From NCBI GenBank assembly GCA_024529925.1, contig JAFEUB010001048.1, positions 1,041,001 to 1,105,000 on the forward strand: a stretch of 64,000 nucleotides of DNA, written 5' to 3'. Of this stretch, positions 1 to 10,254 are shown piece after piece. Origin of the DNA: Ophthalmolycus amberensis. Lineage: Eukaryota; Chordata; Actinopteri; Perciformes; Zoarcidae. The notes under the pieces are model-generated. The model saw only the letters and a program-made list of their open reading frames with translations, had not been told where the DNA came from and searched no databases. The first letter of the stretch is position 1. Each line of letters begins with the position of its first letter. A program made the position numbers and the translations under genes.

Positions 1-317
1 GGCAGGGAGGACGTCACCGTACTCACTGGGTCTCAGACTCACTGGGGTGCTGAGAGTGGTTCAGTGGTCTGTGGTGGGTCTGGGTCTTCCTGGGATGATG
101 GATTTGGTTGACTTTGGTCCACTCTCAGTTGCCCCAGGAGGGAGAAAAAAGCACAGAGGAGTCCTGCCCTGTGAGACACAAACACAAGAGATGAATACTT
201 TTAACTCAACTATACAACCTTTACATTGTTCAATGATGGAATCTTAATACTGATACTTCTGTCGTCTTAATGAGGGATTACTTACTCAGCCCACTGAAAG
301 AAAGGCGACCGCCGCTC
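1..317. other. Unassigned sequence
   Basis: No gene, terminal repeat or recognisable repeat family was seen here. Short open frames exist but show no motif or coding-like composition. Confidence 0.5.
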
Positions 318-530
318 TCCATCTGGTCCTGTGGTCATCCATCCTTCTCATCTGGTCCTGTGGTCATCCATCCTTCTCATCTGGTCCTGTGGTCCATCCT
401 TCTCATCTGGTCCTGTGGTCCATCCTTCTCATCTGGTCATGTGGTCATCCATCCTTCTCATCTGGTCCTGTGGTACATCCTTCTCATCTGGTCCTGTGGT
501 CATCCGTCCTTCTCATCTGGTCCTGTGGTC
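318..530. repeat. Minisatellite, about 25-29 bp unit, 8-9 copies
   Basis: The core CATCCTTCTCATCTGGTCC followed by TGTGGT recurs head to tail. A CATC insertion is present or absent between copies, so the unit alternates between about 25 and 29 bp. Because the unit is not a fixed multiple of three, overlapping open frames show the same peptide-like SHLVLW repeats in several phases. They are a by-product of the repeat and not genes. Confidence 0.9.
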
Positions 531-654
531 TCTGTTGTCTAGGAGATCCAGGATGTTGCTTCCTGTGTTACAGCCATCGATACCTGAGTAAAAGAGACTT
601 GGAAAACTTTTCTTAACGTGAGTCATTTTTACCATACCTCTGTCTGATACAAGC

Positions 655-1125
655 CAACATATGGAGGTCACAGCAGTACGCCATCAAGACCAAACTTAAA
701 TTGTATCAGAGCAGTGTTTTATCCACCCTATTGTACGGTTCTGAATGCTGGAGAATGACACAAGAAGACCTCAACAGACTATCAACCTTCCACACCAAGA
801 GTTTAAGACGAATACTGCACATTTTCTGGCCAAACACCATTTCAAATAAAGAACTGTATGACAAATGCCAACAAGAATGCATGGAGACCATCCTAATGAG
901 CAGAATATGGGGATGGATGGGACATGTGTTGAGAAAAAATCCTGCTGATATTACAAGAACAGCCTTACATTGGACACCAGAAGGGAAAAGAAAAAGAGGC
1001 TGACCAAGAAACACACGGAGAAGAACTGTGGAGAAGGAGATGCAGAGCCTAAACCACTCATGGGGCACCATCCAGCGACTCGCCCAGGACAGACAGGAGT
1101 GGAAGACTTTTGTTGGTAAAATAAA
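655..1125 (+). pseudogene. Non-LTR retrotransposon (LINE), C-terminal coding remnant
   Basis: The translated frame contains the signature found downstream of the reverse transcriptase in RTE-like and related LINEs: LLYGSECW, then RRILHIFWP, then WGWMGHVLRK, then TPEGKRKRG. Coding similarity continues past an in-frame TGA at 1,001-1,003 (PRNTRRRTVEKEM, then SWGTIQRLAQDRQEW), so the copy is disabled. No reverse transcriptase core is visible upstream. It is a typical 5'-truncated insertion. The clade assignment is tentative; the retrotransposon origin is much firmer. Confidence 0.8.
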
Positions 1126-1130
1126 ATTTG

Positions 1131-1403
1131 TTTTACCAGATTCTGTGTCCTGTAGTCTTGCTATTGGATCCTGATCTTGAACTCCCGTGACAGAATCTTC
1201 ACTGCTAACTTACCTCTGGTTTCTGCGTCCAGCATCAACCATTTTTCAAATGGAAAATCAACAAAGAAGAGATATTTAAAAGCTCTGCTGCAGGATGCTG
1301 CCTATCGCCAACCCCGCCAGACGCAAGGGAAGGCTGTCTGGTGCTTTATCAGTCCTGCCAGACGCAAAGGTTTTATAATCCTGCAGCAAACATGCTGTCG
1401 GTC
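1131..1403. other. Unassigned spacer between LINE remnant and acidic ORF
   Basis: No repeat family or gene was recognised. The sequence lies immediately 3' of the minus-strand acidic ORF and may include its 3' untranslated region, but no canonical AATAAA was identified close to the stop. Confidence 0.4.
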
Positions 1404-2381
1404 TCAATCCGAGTCGCTGTCTTCAGCCGGCTGCCAGTATCTGCTGTGTGGGGGGAAGCTGAGGCCTGAAGGGGAGGGTGGAAGACATATGTAGTCATCT
1501 GCCCGGTTCTTCTTTGTGGAGGGACCAAGTTCTGAAGTGGAGGGTGCCGACTCCCTGTCGTCCTCTTCTCTGGTCCTCTTCATGGAGGATCCGAGCCCTG
1601 AAGTGGAGGGCGTCGCGTCCTCGTGGTCGTCCTCACCGGTCCTCTGCCTCTTCACACTCGCCTGCTCCGTGCGGTCGTCTTCCCTGCTCCTCTTGGTGGA
1701 CTCTTCTGACCTCTGGGGGACTGGGGGCGGAGCATCTTGAGGACGTTCCACAACAAAACGTAGAGCGAAACGAACTCGGTCCTGTTCATGATCATCTTCC
1801 TCCTCATCACCATCTTCCGGCACGTCATCGTAGAGCATGGAGTCGTACCCGGACTCGCTGTCATCGTAGTCGTCCTCGTCCTCCTCGTCGTCAGAGAAGA
1901 CCAACTGAAGCAACTCACGCACAACGCCGAGCTCCTGACCTCCACCCACAACGACGAGCTCCACCTCACCTCCACCCACCACGCCGGGCTCCACCTGACC
2001 TCCACCCACCACGCCGGGCTCCACCTGACCTCCACCCACCACGCCGGGCTCCACCTGACCTCCATCCACCACGCCTGGCTCCACCTGACCTCCACCCACC
2101 ACGCCTGGCTCCACCTGACCTCCACCCACTACGCCGGGCTCCACCTGAAATCCACCCACAACGCAAGAAATCAGGATCGGGAGATCACTTACTTGGTCAT
2201 CGTCGTCGAGGATCCTGATGACTTCAGGGAGGCCGTCTTGTGCAGGACGTTCGATGACGTAGTCGACACCAGCTGAGAGGGAAACATTTAAACTGTCAGG
2301 ATTTCTCATAACATGAAATATTTCTGGATTACATGAAGCAATAATCAAAGTCCAAATTAGAAAAGACGACAGCAGAGCCAT
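1404..2381 (-). CDS. Orphan acidic repeat protein, 325 aa (hypothetical)
   Basis: I do not recognise this protein. As an unspliced frame it begins with a hydrophobic signal-like stretch (residues 2-17), followed by about 45 ordinary residues. Residues 76-154 hold seven to eight copies of GGGQVEPGVV encoded by a 30-bp minisatellite. A very acidic block (163-200, D/E runs) and three to four degenerate repeats of about 22 residues built on KRxREDD and PSTSxLG (about 227-311) follow; the latter contain candidate basic nuclear signals. A secretory start and nuclear-type tail do not fit together, so the 5' end may be mis-modelled. A consensus donor (CAA|GTAAGT, intron from 2,192) and acceptor (TTCAG|TT, to 1,905) would remove exactly 288 nt, including the repeat, in frame. 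A second acceptor-like site (CCCTCTCAG) lies near 2,270. A TATA box sits about 70 bp upstream of the ATG. The length of open frame with biased composition supports a real gene, but low complexity can keep frames open by chance. Confidence 0.5.
   Translation of the reverse strand: MALLSSFLIWTLIIASCNPEIFHVMRNPDSLNVSLSAGVDYVIERPAQDGLPEVIRILDDDDQVSDLPILISCVVGGFQVEPGVVGGGQVEPGVVGGGQVEPGVVDGGQVEPGVVGGGQVEPGVVGGGQVEPGVVGGGEVELVVVGGGQELGVVRELLQLVFSDDEEDEDDYDDSESGYDSMLYDDVPEDGDEEEDDHEQDRVRFALRFVVERPQDAPPPVPQRSEESTKRSREDDRTEQASVKRQRTGEDDHEDATPSTSGLGSSMKRTREEDDRESAPSTSELGPSTKKNRADDYICLPPSPSGLSFPPHSRYWQPAEDSDSD
1920..2156. repeat. 30-bp coding minisatellite inside the acidic ORF
   Basis: Tandem 30-bp units read ACCTCCACCCACCACGCC plus GGGCTCCACCTG on the plus strand. 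Most copies are near-identical and the outer ones degenerate. The unit length is a multiple of three, so the minus-strand frame is kept and encodes the decapeptide GGGQVEPGVV. Confidence 0.9.
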
Positions 2382-2447
2382 AAAGTAACTACAGTACTAC
2401 ACAACTCACATAAAGTCCCCAACACACAAGAGGGTTCACCTTTAAAC

Positions 2448-2454
2448 ATTTATA
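2448..2454 (-). promoter_or_regulatory. Candidate TATA box for the acidic ORF
   Basis: On the minus strand the sequence reads TATAAAT in the context GCTATAAATG, 67 bp upstream of the ATG at 2,381. This spacing suits a short 5' leader. Support comes from position and consensus only. Confidence 0.4.
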
Positions 2455-2459
2455 GCAAA

Positions 2460-3098
2460 CTGCCTCTGTTAGTTTGAACACAGTTACAGTTACACAGTTA
2501 CAGTTACTTAACGGATCGCTCACTTGTCCCCCGAAAACCAAATACCACAACAATGTGCAAAGCGCATCTCAAAGCTAAATGTTAGAGAAATAGTTTATGT
2601 CATATGATGACGTCAAAGGATCAGATGTTTGTTCAACAACTCAGGTTTCAACAGTCAAACCCCCTCAGGTGCCCTGGTTTCATGACGTAGGACGCTCGCC
2701 TCTAATCATTCTATGGTTACCATGGTGCACAACTTCACCTTTCACTGATTTCGAAACTGAGAATGCTTTAAATGCTTTGAAGGGGGTGAATCAAAAGAAA
2801 AATGCTAAAATAAATGTAAAAGTTGACTTACCAGCACAGGTATGGGCCATCTCTCACAGCACACTCCCCACAGGTGCTCCTCCTTCAGCCAAAGATCTTT
2901 CAGGCGCTTCTGTTGTCCACGAAGTAGCGATCTAGTAGTTTCTCCAACAAATTTCGTATCAAGTAGCTTTTCTCAAGAAGAAAAGCCAAGACAGAAAGAG
3001 AGAAATATTAATTATTTTATCTTATATATAATATTTTTTTTATTTGATTTATACTAGTTATTTTTATTTTATCTTTCAGTGCAGCTATGAGTTGTAAA
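2460..3098. other. Unassigned sequence upstream of the acidic ORF
   Basis: No coding exon or terminal repeat was recognised. The left part lies upstream of the candidate TATA box. The right part becomes AT-rich just before the hAT-like terminal repeat at 3,099. Confidence 0.4.
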
Positions 3099-3920
3099 CA
3101 GGGGCGGGCTGGCCATAGGGGATACCGGGGGAATCCCCGGTAGGCCCAAGTCCATTTAACCGGCCCTCGCTCTGAGATCGCTGACCCCAACTATATTCTA
3201 TGCTTCACAGAACACGTTAAATTGACTCTAATACTTAAAGTCAATAATCGCTGACTGAGATTTATACTACTCCTCGCAATCTGTATTCACACTCATGGTT
3301 TCCATCTGTGAGCCGGCAGCACCCCTACACACACACACACACTCACACACCCAGCATGCAATCTGCCCCAAAGAGGCGGGTCTATGAAGCAGTTTAGCCA
3401 ATGATGCTTTAATGCTGATTAAAGATATAAATGAGTGACATACAATTTAGCCAATCAGCGTCCTCAAATAGACAGGTATGGCTAGCTGGATGACGTCATG
3501 CTAATAACTTATTTACAACGGGGACAGATCCAGCACGGACAGTTAGGGAGTGAGAGACATGAAGCACCTGCTGAGACATGATATATAGTTATAAATACAT
3601 CATTATATATACATATATATATATATATATTTATTTAAAAAAAAAAAAAATTTCTACCTTGGAGTGTTACAATAGCGAGTATTATTTTATTCAATGTGTC
3701 CATCAGGCAAATTGGTGGATCCAAATGTTGTAAAAAAACAAACATATGATATCATTTCTTTGTAATCATCCAAAATAATGTTAAGTGTATGGGTATTTTT
3801 CCAAGTAGGCCACTGACTGGTCGATACGTGCGATGCATTGAGTGGGCAACGCGTCGTGTATTGAGTGGGCCGGTCTGACAGTAAACTCCCGGGCCAGTTT
3901 TTCCCCCTAGTCCGCCCCTG
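3099..3920. mobile_element. Non-autonomous hAT-like DNA transposon with terminal inverted repeats
   Basis: The left end begins CAGGGGCGGGCTGG and the right end finishes TAGTCCGCCCCTG, an inverted repeat of about 12-14 bp. The CAGGGG terminus is typical of hAT superfamily elements. The 822-bp interior has no transposase frame. It holds a CA-rich stretch near 3,330 and an AT/poly-A stretch at about 3,606-3,650. The 8-bp flanks (GTTGTAAA and TTTTCAGG) do not match, so no target duplication is evident; the copy may be old or one end rearranged. Confidence 0.65.
3606..3650. repeat. AT dinucleotide and A-run
   Basis: An ATAT tract is followed by a run of about 14 A residues within the hAT-like element. 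Confidence 0.85.
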
Positions 3921-4205
3921 TTTTCAGGTTCCGAATGGCAGGCGCTTCCCGTTGGCACCGGACGCACCGCCCCCGCCGCGATCGCACACCGTCGTCAGGT
4001 CCGTCAGTCCTCGGAACAGGCCTCGGGGCAGCAACTCGTAGGTGGCGGGGGTAGAGGCGAGGCAACGCAGTACAATCGAAAAGGCCCAGACTGGAGGTTT
4101 GAACGCAGGCGACCAAAGACGCTCGCGTGCCTCGGAGGGTTCCCCCTCGGATATAGACGAGACTTTTTACTAGTTTCTTCGTGGAGAAAAGGGTACCCAA
4201 AAAAA
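3921..4205. pseudogene. GC-rich island ending in an A-run, possible retrocopy of unknown origin
   Basis: This stretch is far more GC- and CpG-rich than its surroundings. It abuts the hAT-like terminus on the left and ends with a run of A on the right (4,199-4,207), the layout of a processed insertion in plus orientation. The minus strand is open for 97 codons. A different minus frame contains LLPRGLFRGLTDL, which resembles a leucine-rich repeat, but it is too short to assign. I could not match it to ribosomal RNA from memory. Confidence 0.3.
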
Positions 4206-4586
4206 AAGCTGGTGACTACAGACTACAGGCCGGCATGCAGGCTTCATTGCGCAATGCAAAGTTGACCCAGATTTCCCAAAATGTGGTGATTAGTAGGCTA
4301 CTAATGTAATAGGATTCATTTAAAAATGTGAAAGAGTTGATTTTTTAAATTCTACATAACTGATCATTTGTATAAACATGGGACAGAGTTCATGATTTGT
4401 TCAAAAATGTTACGAAGGTAGTGGTTAGTACAAACGAGTCATGATGTGAAGATATGACAGTTAACTAATGATTTCATAAACATATAACAGGTGCGATTTT
4501 GAACAAAATACACAATCATTGTTAATTATTGTGAGGAATAATTAACATTGACATGTGATCAGTCTCTTCACATATATTATTATTTT

Positions 4587-4702
4587 TAAAAGGTGATCTG
4601 TGCAACTTTGTTATTCATGAAGTTTGTATCAAACAAGTAGCCCTTCGTACTGCTCAGTACCCTTGAAGTAGCTCTCCGTTTCAAAAAGGTTGGTGACCCC
4701 TG
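4587..4702 (-). mobile_element. hAT (Charlie-type) transposon terminus
   Basis: Read on the minus strand the segment begins CAGGGGTCACCAACC, then TTTTTGAAAC, GAGAGCTACTTC, and GGGCTACTTGTTTGATAC. This is the characteristic first ~100 bp of vertebrate Charlie-like hAT elements. The opposite end is not obvious, so the element is truncated; its interior may extend left to about 4,210. Confidence 0.75.
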
Positions 4703-6894
4703 CTGTAGAACATAAATCCATTAAAGCACATGACACCTTCCTGTTCTAAAAGTCTTTAAACTCACACTGAATTTAAGTTTATTTGACATTTTAACATGAC
4801 ATTTAAAAAAGCACAGGTGTAAGTAATAAAATAAATTATGGCTAAAATGAAGAGATTTTGCATTATAAAGTTTTGTTTTGTTCACAGGATTACATTTAGT
4901 AGCCTACAAATATTACAGTTCTAGTCTACAATATGAACTTTAAATCTCGAAGTGTTGAACGACACAAAACCGCCGTCTTAAATCCTAGAATATCATTTTA
5001 AACAACTGTGCCATTGCACATGTCTGCGTGAAAATTTGGCAGATCAGATCTCACAGCCTGATCGCACAAATTGTGTTGTGTCATATCAGGATTACTCCTC
5101 AAAACCACAAATATTTATGTCTTATACCTCCAGATTTCAGTTGGTTTTTATCTTGATATCAAGTTGTATCAAATGCTGCAGTCTTCATTGATTTCTTCCT
5201 TTCGTCTGAGTCATGGTTTGTTGTCCTGTCCGCTCTGTATATACAGCTATAACATTACCAAGGAATTTCAGCCAGCATGTCACTCCTATTACAATTCCAT
5301 TCACAGAATAACCAGTTACATTTGGCTGTGGTTCCCAGTAACAGGTGCATCATTCCATGGCCCACGAAAAGGTTGTCTTTGTCGCCAAACTGTCACATCA
5401 AACCCTCTCTACCCATGTGATGGGGGCTGGCGTCACTCCCGACTCTCGCTGGCATGAGAGCTGCATTTGACATCCATCAACCGCGTTGAGCCACGGTGGA
5501 GTTTCTCAAACATCTCAAACATTCCCTGCTCACAGCTGGAGAATCATCATGAGTGTCAAGTATTTTAAAGTACTGAGGGAAAAGCACAAAAAAAAGCTTG
5601 AATCCCAATTGCCCAACTCCATCGTACGATATTTTCACTTCAGCGAGATATCGCCCCTCGGTCTCACTTCTCAATCACTTTGTCTCCCGTGTGTTGCCTC
5701 AGTCTGCCGATGTGACGGGGCCCAGCGCCGAGTAAACACTGTGATGATATAATGTGTATCACAAGATGATGAAGAAGTCTGCACAGCCATGGCCCCGCAT
5801 ACAGAAAAGACACGCGTCTGAACATTTTTTTTCTAGTAAGGGTCACAATGTCATTTGCACACTACGACACAACGCAACAAACACTGTCTTTGTGGAGCCA
5901 AAGGACTCTTTTCTGAGATCGTTGTTTTGTGGCGTCGTTGAATTGGATTGGTATATATTGTAAAGTCACTATACGTTTTGAATACAAGTCGAACTTAACT
6001 TACTTCAAAACATCAACATCATACTCTGAGTGTTTCTTCTTTGTGGCAATAAAAGGCTGTCTCCCTTTAAGAATTACCTGTGTTTCCAAACACTACGGGA
6101 GCTGACTATCTGACATTTCCCCCATGAAAAAAACACCAATATGTTCCAGCCAGGTAAGGTTCCCAGACATGAAATACTTAATCACCAGCAGGGAGACGTA
6201 TTACCCTGGTAACATCACTGTGGAAACTCTCAGGTGTCCTGGTCTCCAAAGGAATCTGTACCTTTGAAAAATGGAGCCTTGAAAGTATTCATTAGTTTGC
6301 GAGATTACCCTGCTAATGCTAGTTTTATTTAAAAGGAAAAGAAGTGGGCCAGAAAAAACCCATAAAAAATACTTTTTACCTAAAAATAACCATTTCTAAA
6401 GAAAAGTCAAACAATTTCAGTGAAGCTCTGTGAAGGCTTCTTGCTGAGTCTCAGCTTTAGGATCCATGAATGGACATACTGTATGTCTCGTTTCAGTGTG
6501 GAGAAACCACTCAGCACCCGCTGTAGGAAAAAGAAACGCTGATCAATAAGTGCTGTGTGCGGTTCAATAAATGCATTGATCATCACACAAACAAACACAT
6601 CACAACCGTAGCGGGAATGAGAGTGGGGCAAGGTCAATACCTCTCAACCCGACCAAATGTAAGTCTGCTCGGGCTTGTTTTTCGCTTGCCCTCTAAAACG
6701 GGATCAGTCATGAACAGCAACTGAATCCACACTGACATTGAACGTTCAACATGTGAGACGTGTCTGCTGTCACTTTATTTTTCTCAAATTAGGAGGATTA
6801 TATTCCATGATTATGGCAGATTGTCAAGACATGCAGAGTGAAAGAACGTTATCAAGCACACACATTTCACATGACAGTCAAGTGACATTATGAA
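4703..6894. other. Gene-free stretch left of the retrotransposon
   Basis: Several open frames of 60-130 codons occur on both strands, but none has a recognisable domain or splice context. No repeat family was identified with confidence. The last four bases (6,891-6,894, TGAA) form the left junction of the tyrosine-recombinase element. Confidence 0.5.
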
Positions 6895-7116
6895 ATGTAG
6901 CTCATGCGCAAGTTCAGTCAGGAAGACACTCACTAGTAATCGCTGTCTTTCCTCTCCTTGTAATTACTCTATCAGCTGATTGGGGGGCGGGCACTTTTAA
7001 GTAACCAACCAGATTCTGCACACCGGTTCCTCAAGCCAATCGTATCGTTGCTGTCAAACTTTAAATAGTGTTCTCCTCTCTGCTGCTGTCAGTTGTCATT
7101 TCAGCTAGGCAGATGC
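6895..7116 (+). repeat. Split direct repeat A1 (left end)
   Basis: This is 222 bp beginning ATGTAGCTCATGCGC and ending GGCAGATGC. It matches A2 with two substitutions. The segment has promoter features: a reversed CCAAT (GATTGG, 6,978-6,983), a GC box (GGGGGGCGGG, 6,982-6,991), CCAAT (7,036-7,040) and TTTAAATA (7,060-7,067). Confidence 0.92.
6978..7067 (+). promoter_or_regulatory. Candidate element promoter in A1
   Basis: GC box, CCAAT box and a TATA-like TTTAAATA are spaced as in a Pol II promoter and point into the element, about 100 bp before the ATG at 7,171. The same module is present in A2 (15,161-15,261 region). Function is inferred from motif order only. Confidence 0.45.
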
Positions 7117-7170
7117 GAAGCGATACTATTTCCCTTACCTTACAACAATTAGTGGTGCGTAACTGAGACA

Positions 7171-7632
7171 ATGGCGGATTCCGACTTTGATTGTTTCAGG
7201 AAGAATCGGGTCTCAACATCGAGGTTTAACCGGAGCCGGCATTTAGCCCGCCAGGTGGCCGGCGCAGGAGCACTCGCCCAGCGCGGCGCAGCGGCTCCCC
7301 GCAGACGAGCAAGAAGCCCTCTTGGCTCGGCTAGTAGGTCGCGGTGGTATCCTAGTGAGTCTAACAGTTACTCGCGATCAGTCGATCCATCGCCGGGCTC
7401 ATCCAAGCTCCGCAGGCGGCGTCCCGTACTCTTTCTCCACCAGCACTCCGGGCCTCCACTGCAGACAAAGCCGTCATTTCCACCAGATAGCTCCATCCGC
7501 TCCATCCACTCCATCGATACTGGTCTTCAATCTCTGGTAAACGATGCAGCTTCTGTTATACTGTTAACATCGGCGCCACCAGCCGCCATGGTGAATCAGC
7601 TCCACGGGACAGTTCAGGCTCCTCGCTGTTGA
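7171..7632 (+). pseudogene. Possible ORF1 (gag-like) N-terminal remnant of the Ngaro-like element
   Basis: This 153-codon frame opens with MADSDFDCF just downstream of A1, where the first gene of such an element should start. The product is rich in Arg and Ser with no zinc knuckle or other motif. I infer ORF1 from position alone. It is short and may be a frameshifted relic; another frame (7,322-7,540) is equally open. Confidence 0.35.
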
Positions 7633-9422
7633 AACGGAGACTTTGTTTCCGCTCCTAGTCATTTCCCGACAAATGAGGCAGTCATGGGGCTGACACACGT
7701 CTGGCGCTCCGGAGCATCGCTCTCATTTAATTAGTATGAAAGCGCCTGTCCCAGTAGTGGAAGTGGAGCGCGTTCATGAGACTACAAATCATTATGAGCC
7801 GAAATAAACATAACTAAGCAGCAGTTAGGTAGCAGTGAGTTTATCCTCTTCGTAGTGATGGGCGCGATGGGTACTCGCGGCAAGTAATCACGGCAGGCGC
7901 GTGATGCGGGTAGGCCCGCACGTGATCACGGTTCGGTCATGCACCTCCGAATTCAAGCTGGCACGGGCGGTTCTCATGATCAATTGTATATCACCTATAG
8001 TGCACTGATAAAACACTATTGAAATGTCTGGGGATTATAGGAGATGGGCCAATTATTTTGAGAGGCTTCAGAACAGCAGGGTTCATTTTGAGTAAATGTT
8101 TGGCAGCCAAATTCAGTAGTTTACAGGATAGTTAACCTTTGTTTCTTTATAATACATTTAATACTTTACTTTTCCTAACAGGGCTTGGCTAAGGCGATCA
8201 GTAGTGTATGAATATGAGGTTACAGATGACTACAATCCCTCCTCGGCATTGTGGTGGTAGGTCATGGCTGGTGTCAGCTATGCCAACGTTCTATGAGTAA
8301 CACGCCTCTGTTATTCTTCACAGCCCATGGTGTTGGTACGCCTCTGGTGTTTCAGAGAATGACAACGCATAGAGCAGGGTGTTCAAATGAACTTCAACAA
8401 GCCCAGTTTGAGAGAGGTTCCTCATGCAAAGGTCCGGAACATCACGGTCGGTCTAACGTGCGGGATGATTTAGTCCCATATAAAGTGAAGTAGCCTAACA
8501 GTTGTATCAACGTGGGTTGGTTCGTAGTCAACAGCTGATTATTAAATCAAGAAGGTGAAGGAATATGTCATGTAAAGTAAGGGATGCATTCATAGATTAA
8601 ATTACATAACATAAGCTTTTAAGAACTTTCATCTTAAAAAGATAAAGTACCTAATTTTAGTAAATTAAGGCAACTGTATCGTCATGCAGCTTTACATTCA
8701 GTACAGTCAGGGTGAAGCGATTTAAATGGAAGTATTACATCGTACATTAAAGAGGATTGTGTGCAGCAACATTATTTGTTATTAAACATTTGGTTCAGCT
8801 CGATTCCTCTTGGTACATCATAGTTGGGCAGTGAAATCATGTGATAGGATTCTGATTATTGGGCTCGTCGCGCATATCGGTGCCTCTATTTTGGATTGAG
8901 CGGGTGAGGTTGCTCAAAATATTTTGCTTAGGGGCGCTTCACCTGGCTGCTTGGAATAATCATAATGGTCTCTGGACATATGAAACACACTGGGTCACTA
9001 CAACGTCGACATGGATGCCGACCATCCGTGGGTTTTGGGGGATTCTGGCAAGGCTAGTGGTTTGCCAGACACAAAGGGTAACTCAAGCTCTTTAAAGCCT
9101 TAACAATGTGTACGGTAAGTTATGCATAATTCATGCGTCATGTTGACATTGTTTCTGGCATTGTGGCTCGTCATGCAATTTGTCTAATAGCTTTATCTCA
9201 TTCATGCAAAATGTTATCTCTAGAGCTACCTCTCGCATGCTGTTGGTCAAGTGGATCTTCGCGCATCACGGTATAAGGCCATTGCACGAAAGTCTGTTGG
9301 ACTCACACTATTCTGGTCTAATGGGTACGTGACTTGGCTGGTAACTCATGGCCTAAACACTCCAAATGCGGAGGTGCTTGCACTGTAGTGGTGGCTTGGA
9401 TAGACTACTATTCTTACTCCAG
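7633..9422. other. Decayed interior of the Ngaro-like element
   Basis: Reverse transcriptase and RNase H would be expected here. No YxDD-type motif or long open frame could be read, so this part is either heavily mutated or replaced. A CpG-rich palindromic patch occurs at about 7,860-7,945. Confidence 0.4.
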
Positions 9423-9593
9423 CTATACTCGGGGCACTCTTTGAGAATAGGGGCTGCTACTTCGGCAGCTAACTAAGGCATCTCTGCTACTACCCTACAA
9501 CAATTGGGACGTTGGTCATCCTCTACCTTCACATCTTACATTCGCCCCGATCTCAACACCGTCCTCGATAATCAGAGATCATTGAAGCCTTAA
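9423..9593 (+). pseudogene. Tyrosine recombinase C-terminal domain, degenerate
   Basis: In one frame the sequence reads YSGHSLRIGAATSAAN, a stop at 9,474-9,476, then GISATTLQQLGRWSS and TFTSYIRPDLNTVLD, ending at a stop at 9,591-9,593. This matches the DIRS/Ngaro recombinase active site. The H-x-x-R pair is at codons 9,435 and 9,444, a tryptophan at 9,513 sits in the second-histidine position (LGRW), and the nucleophilic tyrosine is at 9,537. The upstream half in the same frame (from about 9,240) has several stops and only weak resemblance (for example LLVKWIFAHHGIRPL). The gene is therefore dead but diagnostic of the element class. Confidence 0.85.
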
Positions 9594-9849
9594 AATCCGG
9601 TAAGGAAGGCATATAACTGGTGGTGACATGTTTACCTCGATTGGTGTATCGTTGGTACGTCACATTTTTGGTATTGGTTCATAGCAGGGGATAGCATTAT
9701 ACCCTTCTTGAAATGTTCCTTATAGTAACACTAAGGGATGGTTCACTTTATATTGTGCAAATGGATATCCTATCAGCACTGTATATTACTGTGCTCTGCG
9801 TTTATCTTGCTCTAGTCCTCTGGTGTGACTCGACCGTTTTCTCCATCTG

Positions 9850-10030
9850 ATTGGTCTAACACTGTTTCCCAATCTCCTGGTCTCACGTGACCTGGCTTAT
9901 CGTGACTGTTTTCCTAGGTGAACGTGACCTGGTTTAACGTGTCTGTGTTTCCTAGGTGACCGTGACCTGGCTTAACGTGTCTGTTTCCTGGTCCGACGGG
10001 ACCGTTTTACTTTCCTAAAAGAAAAGGTGG
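9850..10030. repeat. Degenerate short tandem repeat in the element's 3' interior (GTGACCTGG type)
   Basis: Three to four imperfect copies of about 48 bp share CGTGACCTGGCTTAACGTG and TTTCCTAGGTGA blocks. Confidence 0.6.
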
Positions 10031-10254
10031 GTCTGAGGTGCCCCGTTTCTAATTTCCTGGTCCGTATGATAAGAGACCGTGTCCAAGGACGACAATTTCT
10101 AGTTTCGCAGTCAGAGATGACACATTCTGTTTCGCGGTCCCAGTGCTGTGTGACCTGTCAAAGTATGACATGCTTTCTAGTTTCCCGGGTGAGCTCACCC
10201 GGTCTGGTTGTGCTGAGGCAGTGAGACCCCAAAGATGCGGGGGCCGTAAGACCT

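Noticed and set aside
1478..2276. Plus-strand frames of 162-246 codons rich in His, Pro and Arg
   Set aside because: They are antisense shadows of the 30-bp repeat and the acidic minus-strand frame; the repeat unit being a multiple of three keeps all frames open.
3099..3930. 8-bp target-site duplication for the hAT-like element
   Set aside because: The immediate flanks GTTGTAAA and TTTTCAGG do not match, so no duplication is claimed.
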